Assembly: GCA_035535195.1 (NCBI GenBank)
Contig: DATLQK010000035.1
Span: 1 to 15,596 of the forward strand
Source: JACDAN01 sp035535195
Lineage (GTDB): Bacteria > Actinomycetota > Thermoleophilia > Gaiellales > Gaiellaceae
Length of the DNA stretch: 15,596 bases
Reading direction: 5' to 3'
Numbering within the stretch: position 1 is the first letter of the stretch; every line of letters starts with the position of its first letter. Below are positions 1 through 6,938 of this stretch, piece after piece. The notes beneath the pieces were generated by a model that was not told where the DNA came from, made no database searches, and saw only the letters and a list, made by a program, of their open reading frames with translations. The translations under genes and the position numbers were made by a program.

Positions 1-527
1 ACCAGCTTCCGGCCGTTGTGCTGTGAGTGGTCTCGGAGCATTTGGAAGGCGCCGTCGGCATCGACCGCATGGCGCGCCATCAGGATGCCTTTCGCCTGCT
101 CGATCAGCGCTCGCCGCCCGAAGGCACCCTGGAGACTCTGGTATTCCGAAAAACGCTGCAGGGTGATGTCGATCGCGCTCTGGAGCTCCGCGGCGTCGCC
201 GTCGACGATATAGGCAAACACGCCGCGCTTCGCCGCTTCCCGCACGTAACCCGGGTCCTTTGCAGACAACAACGCGATTACCGGGCAAGCCGACTCGCGG
301 ACGATCTCTGTGATCAGCTCGAGGGCGTGCTCCGAGCTCAGCCCGAGACCGACCAGGGCCACATCCGGCCGTTCCCTCTCGGTCGCGGCACCGACGTCCT
401 TGACGTAGATCTCGCGGGCGATCACCTCGTGGCCGAGCCCAACCACGACTTGCGCAAGGAGTTCGAGCCGGTCGCGGCGCTCGTTCGCGATCAGGACACG
501 AAGATGCTGCGGTCCCCTCCCGTCCAT
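1..527 (-). CDS. ANTAR-domain regulator with degenerate receiver (3' end outside window)
   Basis: The minus strand encodes at least 175 residues from an ATG at 525-527; the C-terminus lies beyond the left edge. Residues 8-115 look like a CheY-type receiver. From about residue 125 an ANTAR RNA-binding domain follows, with the typical run LIEQAKGILMARH (141-153) and the start of its last helix. ANTAR proteins bind paired hairpins in nascent mRNA and act as antiterminators. The receiver lacks the phosphorylation residues: the acceptor position reads PDVALVG with Gly60, the N-terminal acidic pair is reduced to NE (15-16), and the conserved Lys after the last strand is Asp109. It is therefore probably not controlled by phosphorylation. 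An in-frame TAG lies upstream and no other ATG, GTG or TTG follows it, which fixes the start; AGGGAA lies about 10 bases before it. The family call is firm; the RNA target is unknown. Confidence 0.88.
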   Translation of the reverse strand, partial: MDGRGPQHLRVLIANERRDRLELLAQVVVGLGHEVIAREIYVKDVGAATERERPDVALVGLGLSSEHALELITEIVRESACPVIALLSAKDPGYVREAAKRGVFAYIVDGDAAELQSAIDITLQRFSEYQSLQGAFGRRALIEQAKGILMARHAVDADGAFQMLRDHSQHNGRKL

Positions 528-858
528 GCTCAGGACGTTCCCTGCGGTCGCAAGCGCATCGAGAGGACTCTCAAACCTCTAATTCCAGCTGGCGTCCAAG
601 AGACCAGCAGCCTCACTCCAGACGCGTGAGTGAACCAGGAGCACGGCGAGTGTAGCGCAACTCAGGACGGGCAACCCACCGTTTTTGGGAGGCCTGCTAT
701 CGTCCGGGTCGCAGCGTCACAACCCCTCGGCGCAGCCCGAACAGAGGCGGGTCAGAGCAAGCGAGCCGCCGCCGGTCCACCCTCAGCAGAGCAGGTTGGA
801 GCACGATCTAGCCGATCCAAACACCCGGTCGGCAGATTTCGAAGCCGGGAGGGGGCCG
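528..858. other. Divergent intergenic region, about 330 bp, no gene seen
   Basis: This gap separates the leftward ANTAR gene from the rightward small-protein/kinase operon and must hold both promoters. Open frames crossing it have no recognisable protein content. One weak promoter-like element is visible on the plus strand, TGCTATCGT at 695-703, which fits an extended -10; no convincing -35 is spaced correctly upstream. A purine-rich ribosome binding site at 848-855 serves the next gene. I see no tRNA or clear riboswitch. Confidence 0.4.
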
Positions 859-1131
859 ATGGTTGAAATTCGTGTTGCAGTCGAGGACGGCGCCCGTGTA
901 CCAATGCTCGTGCGCCGGCTCGCAAGACTCTTCGACAGGTCGTCGATCTCGTTCGACCGGTCACGGAACGAGGTGCGGGTCGAGTCCGAGTGGGAGTCTC
1001 GTGCGGTCAGCGGGGTCGTCGAAATCGTTCAGGCGTGGCTGGAGGAGGACGGCGCGGACTCCGCGACGCTGTCGATCGGAGAGCGCTCGTACACGCTGCT
1101 GACGCCGACTCCAATTGGGGCCGGCCGATGA
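859..1131 (+). CDS. Small 90-residue protein of unknown function, upstream of a histidine kinase
   Basis: The ATG at 859-861 is preceded by a strong GGGAGGGGG ribosome binding site (848-856), which decides this start over in-frame sites further upstream. The 90-residue product is soluble: it has no signal peptide or membrane segment. It has an Arg-rich middle (RRLARLFDRSS, residues 19-29) followed by alternating charged and hydrophobic stretches, suggesting a small alpha/beta fold. I do not recognise a named domain. Its stop codon overlaps the start of the histidine kinase in an ATGA (1128-1131), so the two are almost certainly translationally coupled. It could be an accessory or partner protein of that kinase, but this is inferred from position only. 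Confidence 0.75.
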   Translation: MVEIRVAVEDGARVPMLVRRLARLFDRSSISFDRSRNEVRVESEWESRAVSGVVEIVQAWLEEDGADSATLSIGERSYTLLTPTPIGAGR

Positions 1132-2360
1132 TCGACCTCGTGCCGGATCACCAGAAGACACTCCACCTCGTTCAACAGATTTCGGTCGCGGGGCGACAGG
1201 GCGTCACGGCGCCGATGTTTCTCCAGGACGTTGGCGCCGCGGTGGCGGAAGCGTTCGAGTTCGACTCCGTTTCGGCGGTGCGATACGACACCGAAGCCGA
1301 AGAGGACAGGGAAATCGGCCTCGCCGCCGCCGCTCCGGCCGATCATGCGGATGTCCAACAGTTCACGAGCGCCTCCTTGCTCGCGGGCGCACGGGAGACC
1401 CAGAATCTCGTGCTCCTCGCCGCTGGAGACGTCACCACCGAGTTCGCCCTCCCGTTGATGAGCGAAGGCCGCTGTCTCGCCGTTCTCTACGGGATTCGCC
1501 GGGCCGCGGTGGGACCCCCCAAAACTGACTGGGATGCGCTCGCGAGCGTCGGGGTTCTCGCCGCAACCCTGCTCGAAGACGTGCTCGCGCGTGACGAGAT
1601 GAATGAGCGCGACATGCTCAAGAGCGAGTTCGTCGCGCTCGCTGCGCACGAGCTGCGGAACCCGTTGTCCAGCATCTACGGCCTCTCCGTCACGCTGGTC
1701 GAGCGAGGTGACGAGTTGGCCGAATCACAGCGACTGACGCTGCGGAACGCGCTCCAAGAACAGACGAGTCGCATGCGGAACCTCGTCGAACAGTTGCTCG
1801 ACCTCTCGCGCCTCGACCTTGGGGCGATCCATATCTCCCCCGTGCCTCTTCGTCTCCGCCCCAGGATCGAGGAGCTGGTTCGTCCGCTCGCGGATACCCG
1901 GCCGGACTCGGTGACCATCGTCGTTGCACCGGACCTGGAGGCCGCTGTGGATCCGGCCGCGCTCGATCGCATGGTCTCGAACCTGATCGCGAATTCACTT
2001 CGGCACGGAGAGCCACCGGTCATGGTCACAGCGCAGGGGCAGGACAGGCACCTCCGGCTGGCGGTCGAGGATCGAGGACAAGGCGTCCCGCCTGAGTTCG
2101 TCCCCCGCCTCTTCGACCGGTTCGCACGCAGCGCTGATTCGCGCGGTCGCGACGACGGCTCCGGACTCGGGCTCGCAATCGCCCAGGCGTACGCTCGGGC
2201 TCACGGCGGAGAGATCGTCTACGAGCCGGTGGTGCCGCACGGAGCGCGATTCGAGGTCGTGATCCCACTCAGGGGCTACAGAGACGAGCAGCGCCGGATC
2301 GAACCGTCCAGCTTCGGCGCGCCGAAACCGGCTCGATCGAGCGGAAGCCCATCCAGTTAG
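1128..2360 (+). CDS. Soluble GAF-domain sensor histidine kinase
   Basis: The 410-residue protein starts at the ATG of an ATGA overlap with the preceding gene. Residues 25-150 form a GAF-like sensor domain. A HisKA dimerisation domain follows with phospho-acceptor His174 in AAHELRNPLSS, then a HATPase_c domain. All ATP-binding boxes are present: N box with Asn285/Asn289, G1 box DRGQG (315-319), F box LFDRF (328-332), and G2 box GSGLGLA (344-350). No transmembrane segment is visible, so it should be a cytoplasmic kinase sensing a small ligand, redox state or a partner. No phosphorylatable response regulator lies next to it; the divergent ANTAR protein has lost its acceptor Asp. It is probably cotranscribed only with the small gene before it, since a hairpin follows its stop. 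Confidence 0.93.
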   Translation: MIDLVPDHQKTLHLVQQISVAGRQGVTAPMFLQDVGAAVAEAFEFDSVSAVRYDTEAEEDREIGLAAAAPADHADVQQFTSASLLAGARETQNLVLLAAGDVTTEFALPLMSEGRCLAVLYGIRRAAVGPPKTDWDALASVGVLAATLLEDVLARDEMNERDMLKSEFVALAAHELRNPLSSIYGLSVTLVERGDELAESQRLTLRNALQEQTSRMRNLVEQLLDLSRLDLGAIHISPVPLRLRPRIEELVRPLADTRPDSVTIVVAPDLEAAVDPAALDRMVSNLIANSLRHGEPPVMVTAQGQDRHLRLAVEDRGQGVPPEFVPRLFDRFARSADSRGRDDGSGLGLAIAQAYARAHGGEIVYEPVVPHGARFEVVIPLRGYRDEQRRIEPSSFGAPKPARSSGSPSS

Positions 2361-2368
2361 GGGGACGT

Positions 2369-2399
2369 GGCAGCCGGCGGCCGAGTGCCGCCGGCTGCC
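2369..2399. terminator. Perfect 12-bp hairpin between convergent genes
   Basis: The left arm GGCAGCCGGCGG (2369-2380) and right arm CCGCCGGCTGCC (2388-2399) are exact complements around a 7-base loop. It starts 9 bases after the kinase stop codon and lies before the 3' end of the leftward membrane-protein gene. No T-tract follows on either strand, as is common for intrinsic terminators in high-GC actinobacteria. It can serve both convergent transcription units. Confidence 0.75.
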
Positions 2400-2442
2400 C
2401 TGGGAGAACGCCGAGGGGAGGACGGTCGTCTCGAGAGCACGC

Positions 2443-2787
2443 CTAGCCGCTGTGCTGAGTGCTTCGCACGCCGAGCGCGCACGCGCTGACGATGAGCGGG
2501 ATGCCCAGAAGGACGAGGCTGGGGGCGTCATCGGCCTGGCCGAAGATGCCCGCAGCGACGCCGCCGGCGGCAAGGCCGAGCGCGGCGGCGCGGTTCCCGG
2601 TCTTCCTCGCTGCCGGCTCGAGCGCGACGCCGATCGTGGTCAGGAGGGCGCCCGCGACGACGAAGTCCGCGAGGCTCCAGACCACCTCGTCGGAGAACTG
2701 CATCGCCACCAACCGCAGCGACAGGATGAGCGCCACGCCGAGGGCGACGCGAACGGCGGGTCGGTAGAGGGTCCTGCTCGTCTTCAT
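2443..2787 (-). CDS. Small integral membrane protein of unknown function
   Basis: This is a 114-residue minus-strand protein starting at the ATG at 2785-2787, with GGAGGAAA five to six bases upstream. After a basic N-terminus it has about four hydrophobic stretches, near residues 11-28, 36-53, 65-82 and 88-106. It is therefore a small polytopic membrane protein, possibly with four helices. I recognise no enzymatic motif. It lies 56 bp downstream of the alcohol dehydrogenase gene on the same strand and may be cotranscribed with it. Function unknown. Confidence 0.75.
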   Translation of the reverse strand: MKTSRTLYRPAVRVALGVALILSLRLVAMQFSDEVVWSLADFVVAGALLTTIGVALEPAARKTGNRAAALGLAAGGVAAGIFGQADDAPSLVLLGIPLIVSACALGVRSTQHSG

Positions 2788-2843
2788 CGTTTCCTCCGGG
2801 GTCGACCGGTGCGCGGCAAGTTGCCGGCCGATCCTGGGCTGGA

Positions 2844-3878
2844 TCAGGGCTCGATCAGGACCTTGATCGACTCGCGGTCGTTCATCGCCCGGTAGCCGTC
2901 GGGCACCTCGTCGAGGCCGATGTTCCGGTCGAAGACGCGGCCCGGCTCGATCCTGCCTTCGAGAACGTCCGGCATCAGCTCCTCGATGTACGCGCGCGCC
3001 GGGGCCGGGCCGCCCGCGATCGTGACGTTGTCGAAGAAGGTCGAGGTCCCTTCGGGGATCAAGTCCTCCTGCGGAACGCCGACGCGGCCGACGGCCCCAC
3101 CGGGGCGGACGAGGCGCAGCGCCGTGAGCGTCGCATCCTCGAGCCCGACGCACTCAAGGGCGGACTGGACGCCGAGGCCGTCGGTCAGCTCGCGCACCCG
3201 CTCGACCCCTTCCTCACCGCGCTCGCTGACGACATCGGTCGCGCCGAACTCGCGCGCCAGCGCGATCCGATCGGGATGGCGGCCGAGGATGGTGATCTGC
3301 TCCGCGCCGAGGCGCCTCGCCGCGATCACGCCGCAGAGCCCGACGGCGCCGTCGCCGACGACGGCGACGGTCTTGCCGGGCCCGACCTCGGCGGCCAGCG
3401 CGGCGTGATGGCCGGTCGCCATCACATCCGACAGCGTGAGCAGCGACGGCATCAGCTCGTCGTCCTCGCCGACCGGCAGCGGCACGAGGGTCCCGTCCGC
3501 CTGCGGAACGCGGACCGCCTCACCCTGACCGCCGTCGACGCCCTCGTCTCCGTACCTGCCGCCATGCAGGCACGAGGTCTGGAGCCCTTCGCGACAGAAC
3601 AGGCAGGTCCCGTCCGACCAGACGAACGGCGCAACGACCAGATCGCCGGCCTTCATCGTCCGCACCTCGTCGCCGACCTCCTCCACGACGCCGATGAACT
3701 CGTGCCCCATGGGGCGGCCGGTCGCGCTCGGCTCCATCGACTTGTAGGGCCAGAGGTCGCTGCCGCAGATCGCGGCGCGTGTGACGCGGACGAGCGCGTC
3801 GGTCGGCTCGACCAGCCGGGCGTCCGGCACGTCCTCGACGCGGACGTCGAAGGCGGCGTGCATGACGGTTGCGCGCAT
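2844..3878 (-). CDS. Zinc-dependent alcohol dehydrogenase family (MDR) oxidoreductase
   Basis: The 344-residue protein has the medium-chain dehydrogenase/reductase layout. The N-terminal GroES-like domain carries the catalytic zinc ligands Cys38 (ICGSD) and His59-Glu60 (GHE). A Rossmann domain follows with GDGAVG (175-180). The structural zinc lobe has only three cysteines, Cys92, Cys95 and Cys103; the position of the usual first Cys (about residue 89) is Asp. This pattern occurs in a recognisable subfamily annotated only as 'zinc-dependent alcohol dehydrogenase'. It should oxidise an alcohol or reduce an aldehyde with NAD(P); the substrate cannot be read from sequence. The start is the ATG at 3876-3878 with GAAAGGTAG upstream. 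It is divergent from a cupin gene across 59 bp, which suggests shared regulation and perhaps a shared aldehyde or cyanohydrin-type substrate; that link is inference. Confidence 0.9.
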   Translation of the reverse strand: MRATVMHAAFDVRVEDVPDARLVEPTDALVRVTRAAICGSDLWPYKSMEPSATGRPMGHEFIGVVEEVGDEVRTMKAGDLVVAPFVWSDGTCLFCREGLQTSCLHGGRYGDEGVDGGQGEAVRVPQADGTLVPLPVGEDDELMPSLLTLSDVMATGHHAALAAEVGPGKTVAVVGDGAVGLCGVIAARRLGAEQITILGRHPDRIALAREFGATDVVSERGEEGVERVRELTDGLGVQSALECVGLEDATLTALRLVRPGGAVGRVGVPQEDLIPEGTSTFFDNVTIAGGPAPARAYIEELMPDVLEGRIEPGRVFDRNIGLDEVPDGYRAMNDRESIKVLIEP

Positions 3879-3937
3879 CTCGGGTCTACCTTTCGCGTCC
3901 GGAAGGTCGAGAAACCTTTGAGAGCTCAGGAGCCAGC
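3879..3937. promoter_or_regulatory. Compact divergent promoter region with three phased half-sites
   Basis: The 59-bp gap must contain the 5' signals of both the leftward dehydrogenase and the rightward cupin. It holds ACCTTTC (3888-3894), GGAAGGT (3901-3907) and ACCTTTG (3914-3920), spaced exactly 13 bp start to start and alternating in orientation, so each neighbouring pair forms an inverted repeat with a short spacer. This resembles an operator for a dimeric repressor or activator. The first element also includes the dehydrogenase ribosome binding site (AAGGT on the minus strand), so chance and overlap with that site are real alternatives. Confidence 0.35.
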
Positions 3938-4351
3938 ATGCAGATCACCAGGAATACCATCGAGACGGCGCGTGGGCCGGCGGACTGGTTCACCGGCGCC
4001 GTCTACCTCGACGCGGTCGCCGCGCCGTCGGAGGGCTCGCGCCTGACTGCGAGCAGCGTCCACTTCACCCCCGGCGCCCGTACCGCGTGGCACACCCACC
4101 CGCACGGCCAGACCATCTACGTGCTCGAAGGCGTCGGCCTTACGCAGCGGCGTGGGGGCCCGATCGAGGTGATCCGGCCAGGCGACCGGGTCTTCTTCGA
4201 GCCGGGTGAGGAGCATTGGCACGGTGCGTCTGCGAACCGGTTCATGACCCACCTGGCGATGCTTGAGGTCGACGAGGACGGCAATCCGGCGACCTGGGGC
4301 GACCAGGTCACCGAGGAGGAGTACGCGACGGCGCCGTCGATCGACGGCTGA
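3938..4351 (+). CDS. Small single-domain cupin, hydroxynitrile-lyase/dioxygenase-like
   Basis: The 137-residue protein starts at the ATG at 3938-3940, with CAGGAG upstream. It is a single beta-barrel cupin. Motif 1 gives metal ligands His52, His54 and Gln58 (WHTHPHGQ) and motif 2 gives His93 (EEHWHGA, 91-97), with a second His at 95. The phrases VHFTPGARTAWHTHP and HWHGAS are typical of the family that includes Mn-dependent bacterial cupin hydroxynitrile lyases and many proteins labelled 'cupin/quercetin dioxygenase'. It is probably a metal-dependent cytoplasmic enzyme; reaction and substrate are not determined. Its promoter region is shared with a divergent zinc alcohol dehydrogenase, so the two may act on related aldehydes or alcohols. 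Confidence 0.88.
   Translation: MQITRNTIETARGPADWFTGAVYLDAVAAPSEGSRLTASSVHFTPGARTAWHTHPHGQTIYVLEGVGLTQRRGGPIEVIRPGDRVFFEPGEEHWHGASANRFMTHLAMLEVDEDGNPATWGDQVTEEEYATAPSIDG
4333..4348. repeat. 16-bp perfect palindrome at the end of the cupin gene
   Basis: The sequence GCCGTCGATCGACGGC (4333-4348) is a perfect palindrome immediately before the cupin stop codon. It can fold into a 6-bp stem with a 4-base loop. The octamer AGCGTCAG is repeated at 4351-4358 and 4371-4378 across the 15-bp gap to the convergent peptidase gene. It might help end transcription between the convergent genes, but the stem is short. Confidence 0.3.
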
Positions 4352-4366
4352 GCGTCAGACAGGCCG

Positions 4367-5509
4367 TCACAGCGTCAGGTCGTAGGGAAAGTGGGTGAGT
4401 AACTCGGAGCCGGTCTCGGTGACCAGGAAGAGGTCTTCGAACATCACGCCGCCGATCCGGCTGTCCCAGAGACTCGGCTCGAGCGTGATCACGTCGCCGG
4501 CGACCAGTGGCTCGTGGCCGGAGAGGCCGAGGCCCGGCGCCTCGTGCACCTCGAGGCCGACGCCGTGGCCGAGGGCGTACTGGAAGCCCTCGTCGCCGGA
4601 TGACGTGAGCCTGGTCGGATAGCCGGCCGCGTCGAACGCGGCGCAGGCGGCGTCGTAGAGCTCGCGGCCCTTGACTCCCGGACGGACGGCCGCAATCGAG
4701 TCGTCGAGCACGCGCCGGACGAGCTGGGCACGCTCCGCGATCGAATCGGCGTGCTCTGGCTCAGGCGCGCCGGCGAGGAAGGTCCGCGCCATGTCGGCCC
4801 AGCAGCCGCTCGCCTCGTCCCGCGGCCAGAGGTCGATCACGATCGGAAGGCCCGAGGGGAGCGGCCCGCTGCCCGGCTCGTGTCCCGATCCCTGCCAGAC
4901 GGACGACACGATCACGTCCGGCGGGCACGGAGCCCTGTGCTCCGCGGCCGCGGCGCGAATGGCGGAGCGGACGTCTTCGGCGAGCAACGGCTTTCCGTCG
5001 AGCTGGAGCGTGCCGTCTGCTCCGGTCTCGGCTCGCGCGAGCAAGTCGCGGGCAGCGGTCATCGCCGCCTCGGCGGCCCGCGCGGCTACGCGGATCCCGT
5101 CGAGCTCGGCGGGCGTCTTCGCCCGGCGCCGGAGCTCGACCGCCGGCTCGTCGACCGTCACCGCGACGCCCGCGGCGCGCAGGTGGTCGGCGAGCGCGAC
5201 CGGGAAGTCGCCCGGGACGATCGCCTCGTCGAGGCCGAGCTGCTTCACGGCGCGGAGCTCGACTTCACGCCCCGCCTCGGCCATCGTCATGCCGCTCTCG
5301 ACCAAGTCTTTGTAGCCGAGGTCGAAGTAATCGAGGAGCTCGGCGTCCGGCAGCGCACGCCTGATGCGATCTTCCTCGAGCCCCGTCGTCAAGATGATCC
5401 GGCGCCCGTCGACCTCCGCGAACAGGAACGGGTCGCCGATCCCGACCGGAACCTCGTGGCGCATCGCCGCCGAGCAGTCCGTGTCGCCGAACAGGAGGAG
5501 CCCGCGCAT
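4367..5509 (-). CDS. M24-family metallopeptidase (Xaa-Pro aminopeptidase-like)
   Basis: The 380-residue protein has an N-terminal creatinase-like domain (about 1-130) and a C-terminal pita-bread M24 domain (about 135-375). All five expected metal ligands are present: Asp226 (VIDLW), Asp239 (WADMARTF), His315 (LGHGVGLEVHE), Glu344 (TLEPS) and Glu358 (FEDLF). It should be an active dinuclear-metal cytoplasmic peptidase that removes N-terminal residues before proline, or a relative acting on another amide. Substrate is not resolved within the family. The start is the ATG at 5507-5509; GGAGGG lies about 13 bases upstream, somewhat far. It is divergent from the decayed kinase gene across only 23 bp and convergent with the cupin gene. 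Confidence 0.9.
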   Translation of the reverse strand: MRGLLLFGDTDCSAAMRHEVPVGIGDPFLFAEVDGRRIILTTGLEEDRIRRALPDAELLDYFDLGYKDLVESGMTMAEAGREVELRAVKQLGLDEAIVPGDFPVALADHLRAAGVAVTVDEPAVELRRRAKTPAELDGIRVAARAAEAAMTAARDLLARAETGADGTLQLDGKPLLAEDVRSAIRAAAAEHRAPCPPDVIVSSVWQGSGHEPGSGPLPSGLPIVIDLWPRDEASGCWADMARTFLAGAPEPEHADSIAERAQLVRRVLDDSIAAVRPGVKGRELYDAACAAFDAAGYPTRLTSSGDEGFQYALGHGVGLEVHEAPGLGLSGHEPLVAGDVITLEPSLWDSRIGGVMFEDLFLVTETGSELLTHFPYDLTL

Positions 5510-5532
5510 GCGGGCGAGCGTACCCTCCGGGT

Positions 5533-6524
5533 ATGGAAGCCGCGCGCCGTAGGAGTAGGTGGGCGGATCGGCTCACCGGAGCCCTCATCTGCGTCCTGGC
5601 GGTCGGGCTCGTCACGGCCGCGGTGTACGCGCTTCGGCCGATCGCGCCGGTCCTGAGCCTCGGCGTCCTTTACGTCATCGCCGTCGTCGCCGTGGCCGTC
5701 CTGCGCGGGCTCGCGTACGCCGTGCCCGTCTCGATCGCCTCGATGCTCGTGTTCAACTTCCTCTTCCTGCCGCCGATCCACACGTTCGCGCTCGAGGAAT
5801 CAGAGAACTGGATCGCGCTCGGCGTCTACATCGCCACCGCTGTCGTCGTGAGCGAGCTGGCGACGCGATCTCGGCGGCTGGCGCAACAGGCGGTCGAGGC
5901 GGAGACGCTCCGCCAGAGCGACGCTGCGAAGACGGCGATTCTCCGCGCGGTCAGCCACGACCTGCGCTCGCCGCTGACGGCAATCCGCGCGGCGAGCGAG
6001 GGCCTCTCGACGCTCGAGCTCACCGATGCCGACCGGGACGAGCTCTTCGAGTCGATCCGGATCGAGGTCCGGCGACTCGAGCGCCTCGTCGACAACCTGC
6101 TCGACCTCTCGCGCCTCGAGGCCGGCCCGGCGCTTCGCCGGCCCGAGGCCTGGCCGGTCGATCTGCTCGTCGAGCGCGCGCTCGAGCAGCTCGGGGAGGA
6201 GGCAACGCGCGTCATTGTCGCCGTCGATGGTGATCCGGAGGTCGTCCGCGCCGACGCGGCGCAGATCGAGCGCGTGCTCGTCAACGTGCTCGAGAACGCG
6301 CTCAAGTTCTCGTCGCCGACCGACACCGTGGTCTTGGCGGCACGGAACGCGTCGAGTGTCTCGGCATGGGTAGCGCGACCGGCACCGGGCTCGGCCTGGC
6401 AATCGCTCGCGGCTTCGCCGAGGCGAACGGCGGCCGGCTCCGGGTCGAGCCGGTCGCGCCTGCCGGCGGCTCGGTGTTCGTGCTCGAGCTCCCGGTCTTC
6501 GAGGCGGCCCCTGTGCGACCGTGA
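5533..6524 (+). pseudogene. DUF4118 (KdpD-type) sensor histidine kinase, broken by internal deletion and frame change
   Basis: The first part (5533 to about 6345) has a basic N-terminus, four closely packed membrane helices of the DUF4118/KdpD type (about residues 15-108), a HisKA domain with His142 (VSHDLRSPL), and the ATPase N box with Asn251/Asn255 (NVLENALKFS). After VVLAARN (266-272) homology stops. It resumes in a different reading frame (about 6345-6524) with the G2 box GTGLGLAIARGF and a normal C-terminus ending at TGA 6522-6524. The G1 box (DxGxG) and most of the F box are missing in every frame, so roughly 30-45 codons are deleted as well as the frame being shifted. The product cannot bind ATP normally. 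KdpD-type kinases respond to potassium or turgor through a KdpE regulator, whose remnant follows with a GTGA stop/start overlap (6521-6524). An assembly or sequencing error is the main alternative to genuine decay. Confidence 0.8.
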
Positions 6525-6938
6525 GGGAGCGGATCCTCGTCGTCGACGACGAGCCTCAGATCCTGCGCGCGGTAAGGACGAGCCTGCAGGCGGCCGGCTA
6601 CGAGGTCGACGTCGCCGAGACTGCCGCGGCCGCGCTCACGAGCGCCGCGTCCCGGCCGCCGGACGCGGTGATCCTGGATCTCGTGCTCCCGGACGGCAAC
6701 GGCATCGACGTCTGTCGCGAGCTGCGCCGCTGGTCGGCGGCGCCGGTGCTCGTCCTCTCTGCCATCGGCGACGAGCAGGAGAAGGTGGCGGCGCTCGACG
6801 CGGGCGCAGGCGACTACGTGACGAAGCCGTTCGGGGTGGAGGAGCTGCTGGCGCGGGTCCGCGCAGCCCTCCGGAGGGTCGACGCTCCGGCCCAGCCCGT
6901 CGTCGACCTCGGCGGTCTCGTCGTCAACCTCGAGCGGC
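6521..6938 (+). pseudogene. OmpR/KdpE-type response regulator, receiver intact, DNA-binding domain deleted
   Basis: The GTG start at 6521 overlaps the kinase TGA. The receiver is complete: Asp9/Asp10 (VVDDE), phospho-acceptor Asp53 (ILDLVLPDG), Ser80 (LVLSA) and Lys102 (TKPFG). The linker and first strand of the winged-helix domain are present (VVDLGGLVVNLERR, about 127-140). Homology then ends abruptly, exactly where sequence from an APC permease begins in another frame. The open frame runs on to a stop at 7246, adding about 100 residues of Arg/Ser-rich, non-homologous tail. A protein made from this gene could be phosphorylated but should not bind DNA. The family's winged-helix effector, stop codon and the permease start are all lost in the deletion. 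Confidence 0.8.

Noticed and set aside
27..629. 200-codon plus-strand open frame at the left edge
   Set aside because: It lies opposite the ANTAR gene, which shows unmistakable family motifs; the plus-strand translation has none.
695..703. TGCTATCGT as a promoter for the kinase operon
   Set aside because: It fits an extended -10, but no -35 element is visible at proper spacing, so it is mentioned only in the intergenic entry.
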